From: Chloroflexi bacterium RBG_16_72_14
GTDB taxonomy: Bacteria; Chloroflexota; Limnocylindria; Limnocylindrales; CSP1-4
Direction: 5' to 3'
DNA length: 5,417 nucleotides
Assembly: GCA_001797035.1 (NCBI GenBank)
Contig: MGOE01000046.1
Span: forward strand, 67,739 to 73,155
Shown here: positions 1-5,158 of the stretch, one piece after another
Position numbering within the stretch: position 1 is the first letter of the stretch
Layout of the letters: each line of letters starts with the position of its first letter
Program-made: the position numbers and the translations under genes
The notes under the pieces: model-generated
Databases searched by the model: none
Told to the model about the DNA's origin: nothing
The model's input: only the letters and a program-made list of their open reading frames with translations

Positions 1-37
1 GCCGCTCGTCACGCATCGGCACAGAGGGTAGGACGAA

Positions 38-62
38 ACCGGCCCGCGGGGGACGGGCCGGT
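38..62 (-). terminator. Hairpin terminator candidate after the glutamine synthetase-like gene
   Basis: A perfect 9-bp stem (ACCGGCCCG pairing with CGGGCCGGT) closes a 7-base loop. It begins 21 bases after the stop codon of the ligase gene when read on the minus strand. The minus-strand RNA would continue from the stem into UUUCGUCC, so the U tract is very short. Position and stem strength fit an intrinsic terminator closing the permease-ligase transcript. The weak U tract means it could instead act with Rho or as a 3' end stabiliser. The remaining bases to the left edge show nothing I can assign. Confidence 0.55.
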
Positions 63-83
63 GGTCGCGGTTGTGGTGGCTGA

Positions 84-1505
84 TCAGCCCCGCTCGAGGT
101 ACCGCTCGCGGTCCCAGTTGTGGACGACCGCGTCGTACTGATCCTGCTCGACCCTCGCCGCGTTGAGGTAGTGCGCCACCACGGCCTCGCCGAAGATGTC
201 GCGCGCGGCCTCGGAGCGCTCGAGCTCGCCGATCGCCTCCCACAGCGCACGCGGCATGCGCGGTACGCCGGTGGCGACGTAGCCGTTGCCCTTGTACTCG
301 GGCGGCAGCTCCAGCTGGTGCTCGATGCCGTACAGCCCGGCGCCGATCATCGCCGCGTACGTCAGGTACGCGTTCATGTCGCCGCCGGGGAAGCGGTTCT
401 CGACATGGAGCCCGGCGCCGTGGCCCACCAGCCGGAAGCCCGTGGTCCGGTTGTCCCGGCCCCACACGACGTTGACCGGCGCCCACGACAGGGCCGCGAA
501 CCGCTTGTAGCTGTTGACGAACGGCGCAACGAACGGCGACAGCTCGCGCGACAGGGCCATCATCCCGGCCACGAACTGGGAGCCGCGCTCCGACAGCCCG
601 TACGGGCCCGCCGGCTCGCCGGCGGCGGCGTGCATCAGGGGGCGGTCATCGTCGATGCCCCAGATGCTCATGTGCAGGTGTCCGGACGAGCCCGTCCAGC
701 GGTGGTCGGGCTTGGCCATGAACGTGATGCCCCAGCCATTGAGGTAGGCGATCTCCTTGGCGCCGTGCTTGAAGATCACGGTCCGGTCCGCGGACTCCAG
801 GACGTGGTCGTAACGGATGTTGACCTCGTGCTGGCCGCTGGCCGCCTCGCCCTTCGAGAACTCGATCGGGATCCGCGCCTCGGTCATCTGGTTGCGCAGC
901 AGGCGATGGAGCGGCTCCGCCTTCGTCGCCTGGAGCAGGTGGTAGTCCTCGTTGTAGTAGCCGAACGGCCTGGGGACCGGCCAGCCCCGCTCGGCCAGGC
1001 TCTCCCAACTGTCCTTGAGCACGTAGTACTCGAGCTCGGAGCCCGCCTTCACGGCGAGCCCCATCGAGGCGGCGCGCTCGACCTGGCGCTTGAGCAGCGT
1101 CCGCGGGCTGACCGGGATCTCGTCGCCCGACTCCTCGTCGGTCGCGTCGGCGAGGACGAGCGCGGTCTTCTCGAGCCAGGGCAGGACGCGCAGGCTGTCC
1201 CACACCGGCTGCGCGATCCAGTCGCCGTAGCCGGTGTCCCAGTTCATGAGCGTGAACCCGTCGGGGGTGTTCATCTCCATGTCGGTGCCCAACAGGTAGG
1301 TGCAGAAGTGGGCGCCGTGGTCGATGACCCCGTTGAGGAACGCCTGGGCCTGGACGCGCTTGCCCACCAGGCGGCCCTGCATGTCGGTGATGGCGACGAT
1401 CAGCGTGTCCACCTCGCCGCCGCGAACCTGGACTTCGAGCTCCTCGAGCCGGGGGTGCTTGTGCTGCGGCGCGTGGCCTCGGTGGTGGGCGCTCTGCTTG
1501 GCCAT
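84..1505 (-). CDS. Glutamine synthetase-like ligase, probable gamma-glutamyl-amine (polyamine/ethanolamine) synthetase
   Basis: This 473 aa protein is a type I glutamine synthetase homologue of normal family length. Visible motifs are the beta-grasp segment TDMQGRLVGKR (40-50), the metal motif GSELEYY (155-161; E157, E159), E220 with GQHEVN (224-229; E227), GHLHMS (275-280; H276, H278), NSYKRF (331-336), GRDNRTTGFRL (349-359) and ENRFPGGDMNAY (369-380; E369, R371). The NLYDLP-type adenylylation site is absent. In the flap loop, ammonia-using enzymes read NSYKRLVPGYEAP; here Trp341 stands at the Glu position. That Glu shields the ammonium site, so I infer an amine acceptor: ATP + glutamate + amine giving a gamma-glutamylamide in the cytoplasm, as in PuuA, GlnA3 or GlnA4. 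The permease upstream supports this. I chose the ATG at 1505 because AGAGGA lies 9 bases before it and family similarity begins soon after. A longer in-frame start at 1622 would translate the hairpin-rich spacer. The N-terminus is His-rich (five His in residues 7-17). The exact substrate is unknown. Confidence 0.9.
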   Translation of the reverse strand: MAKQSAHHRGHAPQHKHPRLEELEVQVRGGEVDTLIVAITDMQGRLVGKRVQAQAFLNGVIDHGAHFCTYLLGTDMEMNTPDGFTLMNWDTGYGDWIAQPVWDSLRVLPWLEKTALVLADATDEESGDEIPVSPRTLLKRQVERAASMGLAVKAGSELEYYVLKDSWESLAERGWPVPRPFGYYNEDYHLLQATKAEPLHRLLRNQMTEARIPIEFSKGEAASGQHEVNIRYDHVLESADRTVIFKHGAKEIAYLNGWGITFMAKPDHRWTGSSGHLHMSIWGIDDDRPLMHAAAGEPAGPYGLSERGSQFVAGMMALSRELSPFVAPFVNSYKRFAALSWAPVNVVWGRDNRTTGFRLVGHGAGLHVENRFPGGDMNAYLTYAAMIGAGLYGIEHQLELPPEYKGNGYVATGVPRMPRALWEAIGELERSEAARDIFGEAVVAHYLNAARVEQDQYDAVVHNWDRERYLERG

Positions 1506-1514
1506 CCGTGTCCG

Positions 1515-1520
1515 TCCTCT
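1515..1520 (-). promoter_or_regulatory. Ribosome binding site of the ligase gene
   Basis: AGAGGA on the minus strand lies 9 bases before the ATG at 1505. It decides the start of the glutamine synthetase-like gene, because the longer open frame reaching 1622 runs through the inverted repeats and shows no family sequence. Confidence 0.6.
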
Positions 1521-1538
1521 GGTGTCGGCGTGGGTGTG

Positions 1539-1555
1539 GGGACCCCCGGGGTCCC
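1539..1555. repeat. Perfect 8-bp inverted repeat with one-base centre in the ligase leader
   Basis: GGGACCCC and GGGGTCCC flank a single C. The repeat sits 34 bases upstream of the ligase start codon. It could be a dimeric regulator site in DNA or a tight hairpin in the RNA between permease and ligase. With one central base the RNA hairpin would need to open one or two pairs, so a DNA-binding role is at least as likely. Confidence 0.5.
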
Positions 1556-1570
1556 GGTACCGTGACGCGG

Positions 1571-1597
1571 AGGGCCGGCCGGGGACCGGCCGACCCT
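1571..1597 (-). terminator. Strong intergenic hairpin between permease and ligase (attenuator or processing site candidate)
   Basis: Bases 1571-1582 pair with 1586-1597 around a 3-base loop. The only imperfect pair is C1575 with A1593 on the plus strand; in minus-strand RNA it becomes a G-U wobble, giving a continuous 12-bp stem. That asymmetry favours a function in the minus-strand transcript. The hairpin begins 41 bases after the permease stop. No U run follows, so complete intrinsic termination is doubtful. Partial read-through control, or protection of the permease mRNA end, is possible. Confidence 0.45.
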
Positions 1598-1638
1598 CGA
1601 ATCGATGCGTGCCGCGAACCACCGGGGGAGGCTGGTGC

Positions 1639-3291
1639 CTACGCCCCGGTCAGGTCGGCTGCGGCGTGCTCGAACTCCTTCTCGAGCTCGGTCAGCTCGG
1701 CCTCGGCGCCCATGACGCGCGGGCCCGCGAACCGGTTCTTCGCCCACGCGAAGTAGTAGACGACCAGGAGCACGACCGTCCCGATCATGAACGGCCACGA
1801 GATGTTGCCGCTGGTCGGGAAGCTGAACAGCACCATCAGCACGACGACCCAGAAGATCGCGATCCACGCGATCGGCATCGACCACCGGCCGAGGCTCCAC
1901 ACGCGGTGCGACCTCCACTCGGACGTCGTGACTCCGAGGTAGATGCAGATCCCGTACGCCGCGTACAGGAAGATCGTGCTGATCGCGGTGACGATGATGA
2001 TGGCGGTCCCGGTGCCCACGATGAACGCGGCCACGGTGAACAACCAGCTCACCACGACGATGCCGACGAGCGCGTTGGCCGGCGTCCGATAGCGGTGGGA
2101 GACCTTCTTGAGCCAGCCGCTGCCCGGGACGCCGTCGTCGCGGCTGAACGCATACAGCATCCGGCCGGCCGAGGCGACGGACGACAGGCCGCAGAACGCC
2201 ATCGCGATGGCGATCCCCGCGGCCAGGATGTTGCCCAACTGGCCAAGGTTGTAGACGAGGATGTCGATGACGGCCACCCCGCCGCCGAAGTAGTACTGGC
2301 TGTAGGTCGCCGCATCAGCGTTGGCGAGATCGGCCGGGAACAGCGTGCCCAGGCTCGGCAGGTGGAGGGTGAGGGCGATCAGGAACAGGTACCCGACGAT
2401 CGCGGATACCGCGACCGAGAGGAAGATGCCCCACGCCGAGGCCATCCGGGCGCCGACCGTCTCCTCCGCAACGTGCGCGGACGCGTCGTAGCCCGTATAC
2501 GTCCAGTTCGCCTGGAGCAGCGAGAAGAAGAACGCGAGGACCACCGGATAGGCGATCGCGGGTCCGTACTGCAGGTTCACGAAGCCCAGGTTGTTGTTCC
2601 AGCTGCCGCCCTGGTCGAGCGGCTGGATCGCGCCCAGCGTGAGCCCGGATTCGTTGGGCTTGCCGGTGACGAGGACGAGGATCACGACAGCGGCGACGAT
2701 GACGATGTGCCACCACACGCTGACCTGGTTGAGCAGCGCGACCAGGTTGATGCCTGCGATGTTCATCGCCAGCTGGACGAGCATCAGGATGCCCATCGTG
2801 ATCAGCTGGCCGTTGAGCACGCCGGGGATCAGCTCGTACGTGTTGAACGTCGTCGCGAACAACCTGTCGATGATGGTCGCGTTCAGGAACCCGGCGGCCG
2901 CGTAGTTGATGCCGGCGACGATCGCGAACTGGCCGATCAGGTTCAACCAGGCGGTCCACCAGCCCCAGTTCTTGTTCTTCATCTTGGAGGCCCAGTAGTA
3001 CAGGCCTCCCGCCGTGGGATACGCGGACGCGACCTCGGACATCGAGGCGGCGATCGCGAGCACGAACACGGTGACCAGCGGCCAGCCGATCACGACCGCG
3101 GCGGTGCCCGCCCAGGCGAGGCCGTAGTCGTACAGGATGACCGCGCCGGTCAGGATCGAGATGATCGAGAAGCTGATCGCGAAGTTGCTGAACCCGCCCA
3201 TGTTGCGGAACAGCTCCTGCGCGTAGCCGAGTCGATGCAGATCGTGGACGTCCTGCTTGATGACGTCCTCGCGGGAACGGCCTTGCGTCAT
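1639..3291 (-). CDS. APC-superfamily amino acid/amine permease (amino acid-choline transporter type)
   Basis: This 550 aa integral membrane protein has about twelve hydrophobic segments: near 35-55, 60-81, 110-136, 164-187, 190-209, 246-266, 286-310, 353-373, 405-425, 427-453, 472-490 and 498-516. Family hallmarks are GGFSNFAISFS (32-42) at the broken helix 1, SEVASAYPTAGGLYYW (85-100), YTGYDASAHVAEET (265-278) in helix 6, and SAGRMLYAFSRDDGVPG (374-390) followed by TPANAL (403-408). The GYDASAHVAEET box is typical of the amino acid/choline (ACT) branch that includes GABA and choline permeases. The Glu/Ala-rich cytoplasmic tail (528-547) may form a short coiled coil. It probably imports an amino acid or amine by proton or cation coupling; the adjacent ligase suggests a polyamine, ethanolamine or similar compound, which is inference. 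The ATG at 3291 is chosen because GGGAGG lies 5 bases upstream. The open frame continues to 3447 but that part is Arg/Pro-rich, has no family similarity and looks like leader. Confidence 0.93.
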   Translation of the reverse strand: MTQGRSREDVIKQDVHDLHRLGYAQELFRNMGGFSNFAISFSIISILTGAVILYDYGLAWAGTAAVVIGWPLVTVFVLAIAASMSEVASAYPTAGGLYYWASKMKNKNWGWWTAWLNLIGQFAIVAGINYAAAGFLNATIIDRLFATTFNTYELIPGVLNGQLITMGILMLVQLAMNIAGINLVALLNQVSVWWHIVIVAAVVILVLVTGKPNESGLTLGAIQPLDQGGSWNNNLGFVNLQYGPAIAYPVVLAFFFSLLQANWTYTGYDASAHVAEETVGARMASAWGIFLSVAVSAIVGYLFLIALTLHLPSLGTLFPADLANADAATYSQYYFGGGVAVIDILVYNLGQLGNILAAGIAIAMAFCGLSSVASAGRMLYAFSRDDGVPGSGWLKKVSHRYRTPANALVGIVVVSWLFTVAAFIVGTGTAIIIVTAISTIFLYAAYGICIYLGVTTSEWRSHRVWSLGRWSMPIAWIAIFWVVVLMVLFSFPTSGNISWPFMIGTVVLLVVYYFAWAKNRFAGPRVMGAEAELTELEKEFEHAAADLTGA

Positions 3292-3296
3292 CAGTA

Positions 3297-3302
3297 CCTC
3301 CC
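3297..3302 (-). promoter_or_regulatory. Ribosome binding site of the permease gene
   Basis: GGGAGG on the minus strand sits 5 bases before the ATG at 3291. It is the strongest Shine-Dalgarno match on the minus strand here and fixes the permease start over the in-frame ATG at 3447. Confidence 0.75.
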
Positions 3303-3379
3303 TCGGACCCGGCAGCGAGCGCTCCTCGACGACCGGGCCAACCCTCCTCCACCCGGTCGGCGCCCTCCACCGCGATCGG

Positions 3380-3394
3380 GGTGAGCCGCTCACC
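3380..3394. repeat. 15-base perfect inverted repeat upstream of the permease (operator candidate)
   Basis: GGTGAGC and GCTCACC flank one C. The repeat lies 89 bases upstream of the permease start codon, within the presumed leader. Its size and symmetry fit a dimeric regulator such as a GntR-type repressor, although no regulator gene is in the window. It could also be a short RNA hairpin, but the one-base centre makes that strained. Confidence 0.4.
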
Positions 3395-3567
3395 GCGTCG
3401 GGGCTGGGGCGGCTCTGCAGGACGGCGCGATGCGCGCCCGTCGGCACCCGGCTGGGCGGCCGGGGGCAAGTCCCTCGCCTGTGCTCCTCCTCCGGCGCAC
3501 GCGGCGCCGCCTCCCGCGCGGGGCCGGTCTGGCCGGTGGCGTCCGTCCAGGCCCCGGAATGGCCCGG

Positions 3568-3573
3568 ACTATA
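3568..3573 (-). promoter_or_regulatory. Possible -10 box for the permease-ligase transcript
   Basis: The minus strand reads TATAGT, matching five of six bases of TATAAT, in an otherwise extremely GC-rich stretch. No convincing -35 lies at 16-18 bases (ATCGGT at the 17-base position). It would start transcription near 3561, leaving a leader of about 270 bases before the permease. Confidence 0.3.
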
Positions 3574-3613
3574 CGGGAACGAGACGCGCGACCGATACCC
3601 CCTTGTGCGTGGC

Positions 3614-3633
3614 GCCCGTCAGGCGCGACGGGC
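3614..3633 (-). terminator. Hairpin after the LolA-like gene
   Basis: GCCCGTC and GACGGGC form a perfect 7-bp stem around a 6-base loop. It starts 15 bases after the stop of the minus-strand LolA-like gene. No U run follows on the minus strand, so it is a weak intrinsic terminator at best. Its position is the main support. Confidence 0.4.
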
Positions 3634-3648
3634 CTCGCCGGACGGGGG

Positions 3649-4431
3649 CTAGTAGAGGAACGTCGTGTCGGACGGGAACGTGAACGAGAACGCGGACGGG
3701 GGCAGCGGCGCGTTCGGGGCGTAGCTGGTGACGATCGCGTCGCGGGTCACCTGCCCGCCGATCGACTCCTCCAGCCGGAGGATCACGCCGTCCGCGCGGT
3801 CGACCGCGAGCCGCACCCGGAAGTCAGGCCGGTCGGCCACGACCTCGATCGCGCGCGGATGGTCGGACTCGAGGACGATCGCCTCGCGTCCGGCAACGAC
3901 CGTGGTCCCGGTCACCGCGCAGGCCCCGGTCCCGAGGACGTTCTGGGAGTACCCGGCGGGGTGGATGAACAGGTCCGGCAGCGACTCCGCGGGCAGCATC
4001 GTGACCGGGACGTAGACGCGCGACCGGCCGGGCAGGTCCGCCGCGTCGGCCACGCCGCGCACCAGGGGCCGCATGGGGCGGCGGGTCCCCACCTTGCGCG
4101 ACGCGACGTACGTCTGGACGGTGCTCCCGTCCGACACCCAGACGTCGTAGCTGCCGGTCGTCCCGTGTGCCGGGATCGATGACAGCACCTTGACCTCTCC
4201 CGGGTGGCGCAGCGCCACCTCGATCAGCGTCAGCTCCTCGCCGCGGGTGTTCCAGACATGCTCCTCGATCCGCATCCGGAGCGACTCGAACCGGAGCTCG
4301 GCATCGCGCATGAAGGTGAACAGCTCGTCCACGGACGGCAACTCGCCACGGAGCGCGGTGATCTCGGGCCGGGGGCGGCCGGCGACGGGAACGGGAACGA
4401 GACCGGCGCGGTCCCAGGCTGCGGTGGACAT
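3649..4431 (-). CDS. Hypothetical protein with a probable LolA/RseB-like fold, no signal peptide
   Basis: The product is 260 aa. The central and C-terminal parts alternate short beta-like segments: RMRIEEHVW (52-60), LTLIEVALRH (67-76), YDVWVSDGSTVQTYVAS (95-111), then AGREAIVLESDHP (180-192), FRVRLAVDRADGVILRLEES (204-223) and a closing AFSFTFPSDT (247-256). 'V D R A D G V I L R L E' followed by a C-terminal F-x-F-P is the pattern of outer-membrane lipoprotein carrier (LolA) and sigma-E regulator RseB/MucB-like proteins, which bind lipid or a partner on a half-open beta barrel. The identification rests on this pattern only. Unlike those proteins it has no signal peptide or lipobox; residues 1-30 are polar and Pro/Arg-rich. 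Cysteines are few (C171 is visible). The ATG at 4431 is preferred because TACAAT ends exactly 7 bases before it, a leaderless arrangement. An in-frame ATG at 4500 would add 23 residues and overlap the palindrome. The gene diverges from the Rieske gene, so the two may share control. Confidence 0.75.
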   Translation of the reverse strand: MSTAAWDRAGLVPVPVAGRPRPEITALRGELPSVDELFTFMRDAELRFESLRMRIEEHVWNTRGEELTLIEVALRHPGEVKVLSSIPAHGTTGSYDVWVSDGSTVQTYVASRKVGTRRPMRPLVRGVADAADLPGRSRVYVPVTMLPAESLPDLFIHPAGYSQNVLGTGACAVTGTTVVAGREAIVLESDHPRAIEVVADRPDFRVRLAVDRADGVILRLEESIGGQVTRDAIVTSYAPNAPLPPSAFSFTFPSDTTFLY

Positions 4432-4438
4432 CGCGGGG

Positions 4439-4444
4439 ATTGTA
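4439..4444 (-). promoter_or_regulatory. -10 box for leaderless transcription of the LolA-like gene
   Basis: The minus strand reads TACAAT (five of six matches to TATAAT), followed by seven bases and then the ATG at 4431. Transcription would begin at or next to the A of the start codon. No Shine-Dalgarno sequence precedes this ATG, as expected for a leaderless mRNA. The -35 region (AAGACC at 17 bases) is poor. Confidence 0.5.
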
Positions 4445-4465
4445 GCGGGCGCCCGTGCGCCGGTC

Positions 4466-4494
4466 TTGACGCGGCGCGTCGGCTGGAGTATATC
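4466..4494 (+). promoter_or_regulatory. Sigma-70-type promoter of the Rieske gene
   Basis: TTGACG (4466-4471) is separated by 17 bases from TATATC (4489-4494), which predicts a start near 4501 and a leader of about 57 bases before the ATG at 4558. The -35 matches five of six consensus bases; the -10 matches four of six and lacks the final T. The -10 lies in the left arm of an AT-rich inverted repeat, so a bound repressor would block it. Its -35 touches the presumed -35 region of the divergent leaderless promoter. Confidence 0.5.
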
Positions 4495-4511
4495 GGTCAT
4501 CGATATATCGA
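4489..4511. promoter_or_regulatory. AT-rich palindromic operator candidate (PadR-like motif)
   Basis: Two overlapping symmetries are present. TATATCG (4489-4495) and CGATATA (4501-4507) form a 7-bp inverted repeat with a 5-base spacer. TCGATATATCGA (4500-4511) is itself a perfect 12-base palindrome. This AT-rich island stands out in GC-rich surroundings and overlaps the -10 and start site of the Rieske promoter. Sites built from ATATCG/CGATAT are typical of PadR-family repressors in high-GC bacteria; this assignment is by resemblance, and no padR gene is in the window. Confidence 0.5.
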
Positions 4512-4544
4512 CCACGATACTACTAGCCCGGCCGGTCGGCCAGC

Positions 4545-4549
4545 GGAGG
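4545..4549 (+). promoter_or_regulatory. Ribosome binding site of the Rieske gene
   Basis: GGAGG lies 8 bases before the ATG at 4558. It selects this start over the longer in-frame ATG at 4204, which would run antisense through the LolA-like gene and the divergent promoters. Confidence 0.75.
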
Positions 4550-4557
4550 CGCCCCAC

Positions 4558-5157
4558 ATGGGTCGCAACAGGACGGTGATCACGCGGCGCGCGCTCCTCC
4601 GCCGCTCGCTGGGCGCGGGCATTGCGGTCTGGCTGCTCGAGGTGACAGCGGGGAGCATCGGGTTCCTGTGGCCGTCGGGGGCGGCCGCGAGCCCCCGGGT
4701 CAGGGTGGGGACCATCGACGACATCGTCGCGGCCGGCACGGCCATCCCGTTCCGGGACGGGTTCCCGGCGTACGTGCAGGCGGCGCGGGCGTTCGTGGTC
4801 CTGGTTGATCCGGCTCGCGGCTTCGTGCCCGGCAGCGACGCGACCGGGACCGGCGAGGGCGTCAACGTCATCGCCCTGTCGCAGGTCTGCCCGCATCTCG
4901 GCTGTCGGCCGAACCCGTGCCTCGAGGACTGGTGGATGCATTGCCCGTGCCACCAGTCGCGGTACGATCGCCTGGGGGTCAAGGTCGACGGCGAGCGATA
5001 CGGGCCGGCGCCGCGGGGCATGGACCGGTTCGCGGTCGAGGTCGACGAGATGGGCGTGCTGACCGTGGATACCAGCAGGATCGTTCTCGGGCCGCTGCCG
5101 GTGGCGCTCGGCCAGCCGGGCGTCATCCCACCGCGCGTCCCCCACGGCTGCGCCTGA
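4558..5157 (+). CDS. Tat-anchored Rieske [2Fe-2S] iron-sulfur protein
   Basis: This 199 aa protein has the two Rieske cluster boxes CPHLGC (111-116) and CPCHQS (129-134), with the canonical 12 residues between them. C111, H113, C129 and H132 should bind the [2Fe-2S] cluster, and C116 and C131 should form the stabilising disulfide; all are present. The later GPAPRGMDRF (149-158) is the usual loop after the cluster. The N-terminus has TRRALLR (9-15), a good twin-arginine motif, followed by a hydrophobic helix (about 17-38). Export folded through Tat with the helix kept as a membrane anchor is therefore likely, placing the cluster outside the membrane. Such proteins transfer electrons from quinol in bc-type complexes, or serve stand-alone redox roles. 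No cytochrome b or c gene is adjacent. An additional Cys, C121, lies between the boxes, and the protein ends PHGCA. The next gene starts one base after the stop, so the two are probably co-translated. Confidence 0.92.
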   Translation: MGRNRTVITRRALLRRSLGAGIAVWLLEVTAGSIGFLWPSGAAASPRVRVGTIDDIVAAGTAIPFRDGFPAYVQAARAFVVLVDPARGFVPGSDATGTGEGVNVIALSQVCPHLGCRPNPCLEDWWMHCPCHQSRYDRLGVKVDGERYGPAPRGMDRFAVEVDEMGVLTVDTSRIVLGPLPVALGQPGVIPPRVPHGCA

Positions 5158-5158
5158 G

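Larger units (their letters stand above)
3292..3648. other. 357-base intergenic region holding the permease leader
   Basis: No convincing gene lies here on either strand. Open frames crossing it are Arg/Pro/Gly-rich shadows of neighbouring genes. Read on the minus strand it contains, in order, a hairpin after the LolA-like gene, a possible -10 box (TATAGT, 3573-3568), a very GC-rich segment, a 15-base inverted repeat at 3380-3394 and the permease ribosome binding site. If transcription starts near 3561 the permease leader would be about 270 bases. I looked for glycine, guanidine-I, ydaO and glnA-type RNA consensus blocks and could not place a full match to any. Confidence 0.6.

Noticed and set aside
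120..1565. Plus-strand open frame of 481 codons opposite the ligase
   Set aside because: It is low in real protein features (Val/Arg/Gly/Asp repeats) and antisense to a well-supported glutamine synthetase-like gene in GC-rich DNA.
3292..3342. Possible 16-codon leader peptide (TTG start) ending in a TGA overlapping the permease ATG
   Set aside because: The TTG start lacks a properly spaced ribosome site and the peptide is Arg/Ser-rich by chance in this composition. The overlap alone is not enough support.
1300..3384. Plus-strand open frame of 694 codons opposite the permease
   Set aside because: Its translation is rich in Arg, Asp, Glu, His and Gln with no domain. It is the reverse-strand shadow of the permease, which has clear family motifs and a ribosome binding site.
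3292..3447. In-frame N-terminal extension of the permease from the ATG at 3447
   Set aside because: The extra 52 residues are Arg/Pro/Ser-rich without similarity to permeases, and the ATG at 3291 has an excellent GGGAGG site.
3522..3537. Short tandem-like copies of GGCCGGT
   Set aside because: Only two 7-base copies in very GC-rich DNA; expected by chance.
4204..4557. Plus-strand extension of the Rieske frame to an ATG at 4204
   Set aside because: It would overlap the LolA-like gene and include the promoter and palindrome. The ATG at 4558 has GGAGG at good spacing and a Tat signal right after it.
4432..5145. N-terminal extension of the LolA-like frame to 5145
   Set aside because: It is antisense to the Rieske gene and crosses the divergent promoter region. 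The extended part is Arg/Pro-rich and has no recognisable domain.
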